Source of the DNA: Candidatus Nitrosocosmicus agrestis
Lineage (GTDB): Archaea > Thermoproteota > Nitrososphaeria > Nitrososphaerales > Nitrososphaeraceae
NCBI RefSeq assembly: GCF_008389435.1
Contig: NZ_VUYS01000025.1
Location: 1 to 41,514 of the forward strand
Direction of reading: 5' to 3'
Length of the DNA: 41,514 nt
The notes beneath the pieces are model-generated. The model was not told the DNA's origin, did not search any database, and saw nothing but the letters and a program-made list of their open reading frames with translations. The translations under genes and the position numbers were made by a program. Shown one piece after another: positions 35,463 to 41,514 of this stretch (the first letter of the stretch is position 1; each line of letters starts with the position of its first letter).

Positions 35463-36923
35463 GTGATATTGTCACATTCTAGAAATTTATCAAAATACGT
35501 TGTTGTTTTAGACATAGTGGGTTTAGATGTGAAACATCTTTTATCTTCTTATAATTCTGCTTCTTCAGATTCAAAAATTCCAAACATCTCTGGTTTAGTG
35601 CAACAAGAAGGAGAATTTGGTTATCTGAAACCAGTATTTCCATCAGTAACTTGTACAGTTCAATCAAGTATATTGACTGGAAAATATCCAAACGAACATG
35701 GAATAATATCAAATGGAATGTTTGATAGGGTAAACCTTCAGACTTTGTTTTGGGAACAATCTACTAATCTGGTTCAATCAGAGAAAATATGGGATCATAT
35801 CAAACAAAAGAATCAATCTGCTAAGACTGCTCTACTTTTTTGGCAGAATTCAATGTATTCAAATAATGATCTTGTGATATCGCCACGACCCATTCATTTG
35901 GAAAATGGCCAGATGGATATGTGGTGCTATTCAAAACCAGTAGATTACTATGAAAGACTAGCACAAAAAATTGGCGAATTTAATTTGCTAAATTATTGGG
36001 GACCATTTGCATCATTCAACTCCTCTGATTGGATAACAAAATCTGTTGAATATACAATAGAGAACAATCGACCCCAACTATTATTTGCATATTTTCCACA
36101 AATTGATTACTCTGCCCAAAAATTTGGTAAATCAAGTCCAGAAGTAACTAATGACTTGCAAAAAATTGATGAAAGTGTCGGAAAAATAATCAACGCAGTT
36201 AAAAGTGCAGGAATATATGATGAAACAGAGTTTATACTTATCTCTGAGTATGGCTTCAATGATGTTAATGGGGCTGTTCCAATAAACAGGATACTGAGAG
36301 AAAAGGGCTTGCTAAAAGTCAGGACCATTAAAGGTAAAGAATACATTGATTTTGAGTTTAGTCATGCTTTTGCCATGGTCGATCATCAAATAGCCCATAT
36401 TTATCTAAATAATGAGGGCAAAGAATCAAAAGAAAAGATCAAAAAAATTTTAGCTGATATCTCAGGAATTGAGACGGTATGCGATCTTGATGAAAAAAGA
36501 AATCTACACATTGATCACGAAAGAAGTGGTGAGCTTATTGTTATCGCAGAGAAAGACAAGTGGTTTAGTTATTATTGGTGGTTTGAAGAAAATACTGATC
36601 CTTCTCTTAGCAATCATGGTACTAAGGAATCAAATGCAGGTGAAGGCAGTGATAAGGCGCCAACTTTTACTAAAACTGTCGATATTCACAGAAAACCAGG
36701 TTATGATCCTCTTGACCTTTTCTTTGATCCTATAAAAAAATCCATATCTACAAACACCTCGTTGATCAAGGGATCTCATGGAAGGCCATGCAATGTTGAA
36801 ACCAAAGAAGGGTTATCGGCATTTGTCTCATCCAGAAAAATTAACAAACCGGGTCAAACTTTAGATGGGTTACCGCTTATGGATTGTTTGGATATATTTG
36901 GTATATTAAGCAGTAGATTTTAG
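35463..36923 (+). CDS. eboF: EboF-like alkaline-phosphatase-superfamily phosphodiesterase
   Basis: A 486-residue protein beginning at GTG 35463 (an ATG two bases earlier is followed by a stop in frame). It belongs to the nucleotide pyrophosphatase/phosphodiesterase branch of the alkaline phosphatase superfamily. D17 lies in VVVLDIVGL, and the nucleophile region is FPSVTCTVQSSILTGKYPNE with T63 as likely nucleophile. KIWD, LFWQNSMYSNNDLVISPRP and YWGPFASFNSSDW follow the EboF pattern that I recognise. Two usual metal motifs are altered: the D-x-x-G-H site reads IDYSAQKFG (D215), and the S-D-H-G site reads SEYG (261-264). No signal peptide is seen, so it is probably cytoplasmic. It is followed by a TIM-barrel gene after 46 bases. 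Confidence 0.83.
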   Translation: MILSHSRNLSKYVVVLDIVGLDVKHLLSSYNSASSDSKIPNISGLVQQEGEFGYLKPVFPSVTCTVQSSILTGKYPNEHGIISNGMFDRVNLQTLFWEQSTNLVQSEKIWDHIKQKNQSAKTALLFWQNSMYSNNDLVISPRPIHLENGQMDMWCYSKPVDYYERLAQKIGEFNLLNYWGPFASFNSSDWITKSVEYTIENNRPQLLFAYFPQIDYSAQKFGKSSPEVTNDLQKIDESVGKIINAVKSAGIYDETEFILISEYGFNDVNGAVPINRILREKGLLKVRTIKGKEYIDFEFSHAFAMVDHQIAHIYLNNEGKESKEKIKKILADISGIETVCDLDEKRNLHIDHERSGELIVIAEKDKWFSYYWWFEENTDPSLSNHGTKESNAGEGSDKAPTFTKTVDIHRKPGYDPLDLFFDPIKKSISTNTSLIKGSHGRPCNVETKEGLSAFVSSRKINKPGQTLDGLPLMDCLDIFGILSSRF

Positions 36924-36969
36924 CTTTAAATATTTTCATTTATGGTAATGGAGTATTGAGAAAGCTTTT

Positions 36970-37818
36970 ATGAATTCTTTGTTTTCGTATTCTATAACAT
37001 TATCTTCGTTTCAAAAGATGAATGAAAGTGATACTAAAACACTTGAAAATATTTCTAGCTGCGGCTTTAAGAATATCGAAATGTTTGGAGAACCTGAGAA
37101 GATTGATTTGCAATATTACAAAGAAATGCTTTCAACTTTTGACTTGAATGTATCAGGTATAACCGGGATGTGGGGAAAATCGAGTCAAAGTGGTTGGAAA
37201 AGAAGATTGCTAAGCAAGGACCACTGTATAGTAAAACACGCGGAAAAATATGTAAGGTCTTGCATAGATATGTGTGGATTCATTGGTGGCAAAGTATTTA
37301 ATATTTGCTTATTTTCTGACCCTATAGAGTATTTAGATGTTACTCATAACAATATCATAAAAAATGAAAAGGATATTTTATTAAAAAGATGTGTACCATT
37401 ATTAAGATTATTATCAGATTATGCAATGGAGCAAGATGTGAAAATAGTTTTGGAACCATTAAACAGGTACTCAACCCCATATTGCTGCAATTGTGAAGAT
37501 GCGAAAATTATATTACAAGATTGCGACAATTTGTTTCTCATGTTAGATACGTTTCATATGAATATAGAAGAAGATGATTTTGTCAACACCATCGTTAAAT
37601 CCAAAGATAAATTATCTCATATGCATTTTGCAGATAACAATAGAAAGATGCCAGGGGAAGGACATATAGATTTTAAAAATATTATTAGTGCATTAAAGTC
37701 AATTAATTACGATCATTTTATCAGCTTTGAGCCTACCATTTCTCAAACAACAAACTATAATGAGAAAATTAGAGCAGGCTTTGACTTTATAAAAAATTTA
37801 GATTCAACAATTAAATAA
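36970..37818 (+). CDS. Xylose-isomerase-like TIM barrel, ketose 3-epimerase type
   Basis: A 282-residue TIM barrel close in motif to the D-tagatose/D-psicose 3-epimerase group. E162 lies in VLEPLNRYSTP, D193 and H196 in MLDTFHMNIEE, H219 in HMHFADNNRKMPGEGHIDF with R225, and E254 in ISFEPT. These are the expected metal ligands and the two catalytic glutamates. It starts 46 bases after the EboF-like gene on the same strand and is probably in its operon. It has several extra cysteines (a YCCNCED stretch at 171-177). The likely chemistry is epimerisation or isomerisation of a sugar or cyclitol; the substrate is unknown. Confidence 0.85.
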   Translation: MNSLFSYSITLSSFQKMNESDTKTLENISSCGFKNIEMFGEPEKIDLQYYKEMLSTFDLNVSGITGMWGKSSQSGWKRRLLSKDHCIVKHAEKYVRSCIDMCGFIGGKVFNICLFSDPIEYLDVTHNNIIKNEKDILLKRCVPLLRLLSDYAMEQDVKIVLEPLNRYSTPYCCNCEDAKIILQDCDNLFLMLDTFHMNIEEDDFVNTIVKSKDKLSHMHFADNNRKMPGEGHIDFKNIISALKSINYDHFISFEPTISQTTNYNEKIRAGFDFIKNLDSTIK

Positions 37819-37913
37819 TGAAAATATTAGTCGGGCCATTGATATTTAGCTAAGATAAAGTTTCTTTACATCAAGATTTATTAACAAAACCTAAGACCAT
37901 TAATTTAGTAAAG

Positions 37914-38144
37914 TTGAGCGAAGCCTATGTTTTATTAAATGTTAATCATAAAAATCAGGCAAGTATAATCGATCAAGTAAAGTCACTTGCTGGTGTAAAA
38001 GCTGTGAAATCAGTATATGGTATTTACGATATTCTTGTTATTTTTGAATCGGATGATTTGCAACAAATAAAAAATGAAATTGATAACAATTTACATTCAA
38101 TTGGTGGCATTGAAAATCTTACTACTTTGATTTCTGTCGCTTAA
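37914..38144 (+). CDS. Stand-alone Lrp/AsnC ligand-binding (RAM) domain protein
   Basis: A 76-residue protein from TTG 37914 (MSEAYVLLNVNHKNQ). It is a single alpha/beta RAM domain: AYVLLNV, VKSLAGVKAVKSVYGIYDIL, then ENLTTLISV. There is no helix-turn-helix, so it does not bind DNA by itself. Domains of this kind bind amino acids or other effectors, form rings, and can partner with full Lrp regulators. They are frequent in Nitrososphaeria. It lies 55 bases before the thioredoxin-reductase gene on the same strand. Confidence 0.9.
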   Translation: MSEAYVLLNVNHKNQASIIDQVKSLAGVKAVKSVYGIYDILVIFESDDLQQIKNEIDNNLHSIGGIENLTTLISVA

Positions 38145-38198
38145 GAGTGGAAGCAGAAGAATTTATAATATACAACAAAATTTTGAGTGATTTGAATT

Positions 38199-39182
38199 AT
38201 GGTTGTTGAAGAATATGAAGTTATAGTAGTAGGTGCTGGACCATCAGGATTATCGGCAGGTATCTTTATTGCTCGACAAAGAGCAAAATGCTTACTTATT
38301 TCAAAGGATCTTGGAGGACAGTTAAATCTTATTCCCAAGTTAGAGAATTACCCTGGAACAATCATGTCTAGTGGACCATTACTGGCAAAGACTTTGGAAA
38401 ATCAGTATTTGACTTTTAATGGCGAAATGGTTTACGATACTGTAGTTAAGGTTGACGAGATAGAGGGTAGTACAGATTTGTCTGTTAAAACAACAAGGAG
38501 TGAGTACAGAACCAAAGCATTAGTCTTAGCTCCAGGAAAAGTTCCTAATAATTTAGGCGTTGAAAACGAAATAAAGTTTCAGAATAAAGGAGTACATTAC
38601 TGTACCAAATGCGATGCTCCCTTTTACCAGGGTAGGATTACTGCCACAGTTGGCGTTGGTGGATATTTGCTTGAGTCTGGAATTTTGCTTTCCAGAATGG
38701 CTTCGAAGGTATATCTAGTTTATAGAGGCGGACAATTAGGTGGAGACAAAGACATGATAGAGTCTTTGAAAAAAAAGAGTAACGTTGAACTGGTGCCAAA
38801 TAGCTCAGTAACGTATGTGAATGGGGATAACTACTTGCAGGAGATTAAATTAAAAGATAATAGCGGAGTTGAAAAAGCGATCAATGTAGATGGTTTGTTC
38901 ATCGAGATGGGATCAAAAATTAATCTTGATTTTATCAAACATCTGATTAAAATCAATACCAAGGGTGAAATAGAAGTAACGGAAGGAGGCAAGACTACCC
39001 ACCCAGCGGTTTTTGCTTCAGGTGACGCTACAAACATTCCATATAAGCAAATAGTGGCAGCTTGTGGTGACGGTGCAGCAGCGGGAATTTCTGCCTTTAA
39101 TTACATAGAGAAGTTAAAAGGCAAACCAGGTATTAGGTCTGATTGGAAGAAAACTATTGGTGATACAGTATTTCATTATTAG
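38199..39182 (+). CDS. Thioredoxin reductase-like flavoprotein with an atypical pyridine-nucleotide site
   Basis: A 327-residue member of the low-molecular-weight thioredoxin reductase family. The first FAD motif is VGAGPSG (11-17), the redox pair is C135-T-K-C138 in VHYCTKCDAPFY, and the final FAD motif is VFASGDATNIPYKQIVAACG. The family's NADPH motifs are changed: GGGDSA-like becomes GVGGYLLES (152-160), and HRR-x3-R becomes YRGGQLGG, losing the arginines that hold the 2'-phosphate. It may therefore use NADH or another electron donor; this is an inference. It should reduce thioredoxin-like proteins in the cytoplasm. It probably shares a transcript with the Lrp-type domain gene. Confidence 0.88.
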   Translation: MVVEEYEVIVVGAGPSGLSAGIFIARQRAKCLLISKDLGGQLNLIPKLENYPGTIMSSGPLLAKTLENQYLTFNGEMVYDTVVKVDEIEGSTDLSVKTTRSEYRTKALVLAPGKVPNNLGVENEIKFQNKGVHYCTKCDAPFYQGRITATVGVGGYLLESGILLSRMASKVYLVYRGGQLGGDKDMIESLKKKSNVELVPNSSVTYVNGDNYLQEIKLKDNSGVEKAINVDGLFIEMGSKINLDFIKHLIKINTKGEIEVTEGGKTTHPAVFASGDATNIPYKQIVAACGDGAAAGISAFNYIEKLKGKPGIRSDWKKTIGDTVFHY

Positions 39183-39255
39183 TATCCAACTTTAACAGTA
39201 TGTTTGCAGGCACAGAATAAAGTTGATGGCATACTATAGTCGGTGTTGGATAATC

Positions 39256-39519
39256 TCATGGGAATTGGGATTCCATATTTTTGCTTTTTAAATAATTTTG
39301 TAAATTGGCTTTGTAAAATTTACCGATAGATTCCTTGTTTTTGTCATACTCATCAAATACAATAAACAACGTGAACTTTAAAAATTCCTCAATTTCAGGC
39401 GATTCGAGAGCGGCTCCTTCATACAAATCCTCTATAATTGTTATTAACTTCTTGTGCTTGGCTTTATCTATCTTGATTTTTAATTCAGAATTCTGTGACA
39501 AATTTACTTCAACTACCAC
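39256..39519 (-). CDS. Small hypothetical protein, helical
   Basis: An 87-residue protein starting with GTG at 39519 (MVVEVNLSQNSELKIKI). A short beta start is followed by amphipathic helices (KLITIIEDLYEGAALESPEI; FLKFTLFIVFDEYDKNKESI) and a basic end. A conserved GAALESPEIEEFL segment suggests a true gene. A (CTA)n-like triplet tract (39526-39541) sits just upstream, so the start is uncertain. No function was recognised. Confidence 0.6.
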   Translation of the reverse strand: MVVEVNLSQNSELKIKIDKAKHKKLITIIEDLYEGAALESPEIEEFLKFTLFIVFDEYDKNKESIGKFYKANLQNYLKSKNMESQFP

Positions 39520-39718
39520 TAATAATAATACTACTACTACTACCTTATTAGACTAAGTCTTGTCTTTAAAATTTTGGATTTCATTTGTCTAAAATTTATG
39601 GAGTCGATACCAAAGAAGAATAAGATGGTACAATTAACAATCTAATTTAGTTAGCAATTTTTTACTGCAACATTATTCAAATTCGATATAAATTATAAAA
39701 CTAAAATCCTTTAAGTCT

Positions 39719-40339
39719 ATGACCAGTACTAAAATTTTTCCTGCGAAAAAAACAAGTATTCTAGTAGTAGCAGTATTTACCTTGGCGTTCACTATTGGGA
39801 TGGGTCCGATATCTTCTTCTATGGCAGTAGCTGATTCTATAAATTGCAATACAAAGGGTGACAGTGACTCTTCTGACGGTAAAACAAACACAGTGACGAC
39901 GTGTCATAAAGACGCAAGCAATGGAACCGATGATTCGGATGATAAATCCAGTGCAGCAGCAGCAGCATCAACCTCAAACGACGACGAAGATGATGAAGAT
40001 CAAGCAGACAATGATGTGGGAAATAATGTAGATTTAGTTAAAGGCACTCCTCAAAATATTGCTTCAAATGCACCTGCATTTGCTTCACCACCAGATAACA
40101 TCATAAAACCAATCAATCTAAATAAAGGATTTACTTCAGACAAGCCACTTGAAACAAATAATGTAAATCACGTAACCAGTAGCGGTGATGACGACGATGG
40201 CAGCGAAGACAAAATTCATTCTAAAAAGGTAATTGAAGATAAAATGCCAGGTTTCAACAATAAATTGGACAAATCATCCACAAGTGTATCTGAGCTTTAC
40301 GAATCTTTCAACCTTCCATACACTGCACTATACAACTAA
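39719..40339 (+). CDS. Secreted acidic Ser/Asp-rich protein
   Basis: A 206-residue protein with a signal peptide (about residues 1-37: basic start, ILVVAVFTLAFTIGMG, ending MAVA). The mature part is highly acidic, with Asp/Ser-rich tracts (DSDSSDGK; SNDDEDDEDQADND; SGDDDDGSEDK) and two cysteines near the N-terminus (SINCNTKGD, TTCHKD). The middle has KGTPQNIASNAPAFASPPDN. The C-terminus ends VSELYESFNLPYTALYN. It is probably exported and disordered; the acidic tracts might bind cations. No family was recognised. Confidence 0.65.
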   Translation: MTSTKIFPAKKTSILVVAVFTLAFTIGMGPISSSMAVADSINCNTKGDSDSSDGKTNTVTTCHKDASNGTDDSDDKSSAAAAASTSNDDEDDEDQADNDVGNNVDLVKGTPQNIASNAPAFASPPDNIIKPINLNKGFTSDKPLETNNVNHVTSSGDDDDGSEDKIHSKKVIEDKMPGFNNKLDKSSTSVSELYESFNLPYTALYN

Positions 40340-40384
40340 TTCTTTTTTTGTTTTTGTAATTCTTGTTTGATAACTTGGACTATT

Positions 40385-40407
40385 TTAAATTAAATTAAAT
40401 TAAATTA
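40385..40407. repeat. (AAATT)n tandem repeat
   Basis: About four and a half copies of AAATT between the convergent acidic-protein and nitroreductase genes. The unit is the reverse complement of the AATTT repeat at 32475-32500. Confidence 0.7.
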
Positions 40408-40607
40408 ACCTTTTATTACTGTTACACCTTTTCCTCTAAACATATAATTTCTAATATTTTAGTCGTAGTTTTGGTTTTCAAAATATATGTAGAGATTCTC
40501 TGATTGATTACCAAAAAAAATTCTTCTTCTTTTTTAAATTTTCAATACATAATTTATTTACGTTGATAAATCCATCCCAAGTTTTACCAAAGGAAAAAAC
40601 ATCACCC

Positions 40608-41225
40608 CTATATGGTATGGATAAGATCCGTTAGGTTTCTTTTTGGCTTTGGTAAAAGGATTTTTTTAGGATAGCCTATGCAAAGAATAGAAGAGGGTTG
40701 TAAATTTGTTCCAATACTTTCTTTTACCATGTTTTCATTTATCATCCCAATCCATATTGAACTTAAAGCCAAGGCATGAGCCGCAAGCTGGGCATATCCT
40801 GCTGCAAGTGTTGCGTCTTGAATTGAAAACTTGTGAAGGATAGTTGAATCGAATTTTAATTTAATTCTAGCGGGGTTTATACAAAATACTAAAACTAATG
40901 GTGCGTTAACATAAGGTTGGTTGTTAGCCCCCTTCACTAGTTGTTGTTTTGTTTCACTTTTTGTAACATGGAATATTTCAAATCCTTGAAATCCTCCAGC
41001 AGTTGGAGCAGTATCAGCTGCAGCAAATATTATATCTAATTTCCATGGTTCTATTTCCTTGTCCTCAAATTTTCTTTGTGACCTCCTATTGAGCATCACG
41101 TTAAAAATGTTACTATTTAAGATATCGTCAGCCTCTGATTTGTCCTGCGGGTCAAACTCTTTTGGGTATACTTTAGGGAGTATGTCAGAAGGAAACATTC
41201 TATCTAAAATACGATTATCTTCCAA
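40608..41225 (-). CDS. Nitroreductase-family FMN oxidoreductase
   Basis: A 205-residue nitroreductase-like enzyme. RRSQRKFEDKEI (about residue 43) is the FMN-phosphate loop, PTAGGFQGFEIF (about 75) the second FMN segment, and PLVLVFCINP the central strand. IQDATLAAGYAQLAAHALAL, then SSIWIGMI, forms the long helix that shapes the dimer and active site. The end has ILCIGYPKKILLPKPKRN. Such enzymes reduce nitro compounds, quinones or other substrates with NAD(P)H, and some have specialised roles such as F420 or flavin chemistry. The physiological substrate cannot be told here. It stands alone on the minus strand. Confidence 0.88.
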   Translation of the reverse strand: MEDNRILDRMFPSDILPKVYPKEFDPQDKSEADDILNSNIFNVMLNRRSQRKFEDKEIEPWKLDIIFAAADTAPTAGGFQGFEIFHVTKSETKQQLVKGANNQPYVNAPLVLVFCINPARIKLKFDSTILHKFSIQDATLAAGYAQLAAHALALSSIWIGMINENMVKESIGTNLQPSSILCIGYPKKILLPKPKRNLTDLIHTI

Positions 41226-41387
41226 TAATACTATAAGATAACCGTGTCATACTAAAAGATTGCATAATTAAATATTATGTATATAAATATATTTCTATTT
41301 TAACCAAACAACTATTTCAAAAATTGATTTAGGTGGAATATAACTTATAATTTAAATCAAATATAAAAATGTTCTATTTAAAATTTA

Positions 41388-41514
41388 GGCTCTGTTCAGT
41401 TAACAGGTTTTATCTTTTTGTTATGATAGTCGGCAAATAACCGTAGCCAATTCTGTACATGCTTTAACTTACAATTCTTTAACCTGCACGGAAAATAATC
41501 ATCAAAGTTTTCTG
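41388..41514 (-). mobile_element. Second IS6-family element, left end (runs off the window)
   Basis: GGCTCTGTTCAGTTAA at 41388-41403 matches 14 of 16 bases of the inverted repeat of the element at 7193. Inside it the minus strand encodes the C-terminus of a related transposase. Orientation is the same as the first element, about 34 kb away. Confidence 0.85.
41396..41514 (-). CDS. IS6-family transposase, C-terminal part
   Basis: The minus strand is open for 38 codons from the window edge to TGA at 41396-41398. It reads ENFDDYFPCRLKNCKLKHVQ, then NWLRLFADYHNKKIKPVN. This aligns with the end of the transposase at 7205-7828 (ESFDDYFPCRKQNCKLEHIK, then QWITVFAWHHNN) at about half of the positions, so it is a related but distinct IS. 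The catalytic residues lie outside the window. Confidence 0.88.
   Translation of the reverse strand, partial: ENFDDYFPCRLKNCKLKHVQNWLRLFADYHNKKIKPVN

Noticed and set aside
1-41514. Search by eye for tRNA, rRNA and known riboswitches
   Set aside because: No cloverleaf with a T-loop GGTTCAAATC-like core, no rRNA segment and no recognised riboswitch core was found; a covariance-model scan would be needed to exclude small RNAs.

Overview
The window looks like chromosome of an AT-rich member of the Nitrososphaeria (Thaumarchaeota), most likely a Nitrososphaera/Nitrosocosmicus-type soil ammonia oxidiser. This is an inference. It rests on archaeal gene style (TATA boxes about 25-30 bases before many starts, few Shine-Dalgarno sites, GTG/TTG starts), a stand-alone Lrp/AsnC ligand-binding domain, many lineage-type secreted proteins with NHL, PKD or low-complexity repeats, and compact IS6-type insertion sequences. 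No rRNA, tRNA or CRISPR array was seen. The ammonia-oxidation genes that would settle the lineage are not in this window.

Bases 1 to about 20,730 form a surface-glycan and mobile-element island. It starts with the 5' end of a UDP-GlcNAc 2-epimerase-like gene. Next come two decayed IS5-type copies in opposite orientation (342-1396 and 6412-7184), bracketing a GT-C-like membrane protein, a dolichyl-phosphate-sugar-synthase-like GT2 enzyme and a small secreted repeat protein. A complete 673-bp IS6-family element with 16-bp inverted repeats and an 8-bp target duplication follows at 7193-7865. After a gene-poor stretch come an 888-residue YfhO/GT-C-like protein, a divergent secreted NHL-repeat plus sugar-dehydrogenase fusion, a GT4 glycosyltransferase, and an 833-residue fusion of a Wzx-like flippase with a polysaccharide pyruvyl transferase.

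Bases 22,349 to 37,818 hold the most interesting content: a dispersed archaeal version of the bacterial/cyanobacterial ebo gene set. Recognisable are EboB (TatD-type hydrolase, 23484), EboC (UbiA prenyltransferase, 29248) and EboF (phosphodiesterase-like, 35463). An alcohol dehydrogenase is divergent from EboB, and two different xylose-isomerase-like TIM-barrel proteins sit directly beside EboC and EboF. Their proximity suggests a pathway making or moving a prenyl-linked or sugar/cyclitol-derived metabolite. EboA, EboD (sugar-phosphate cyclase) and EboE were not recognised here. Between these genes lie small zinc-binding proteins (two of fewer than 50 residues), secreted or membrane proteins, an NHL protein broken by an in-frame TGA, and a large subtilisin with three identical PKD-like domains.

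Bases 37,900 to 41,225 look like ordinary chromosome: an Lrp-type ligand-binding domain, an atypical thioredoxin reductase, a small hypothetical protein, an acidic secreted protein and a nitroreductase. The window ends inside a second IS6-type element, related to and oriented like the first.

A recurring theme is nucleotide-identical tandem repeats inside secreted-protein genes (165-, 141-, 141- and 291-bp periods), which points to recent repeat expansion or homogenisation of surface proteins.
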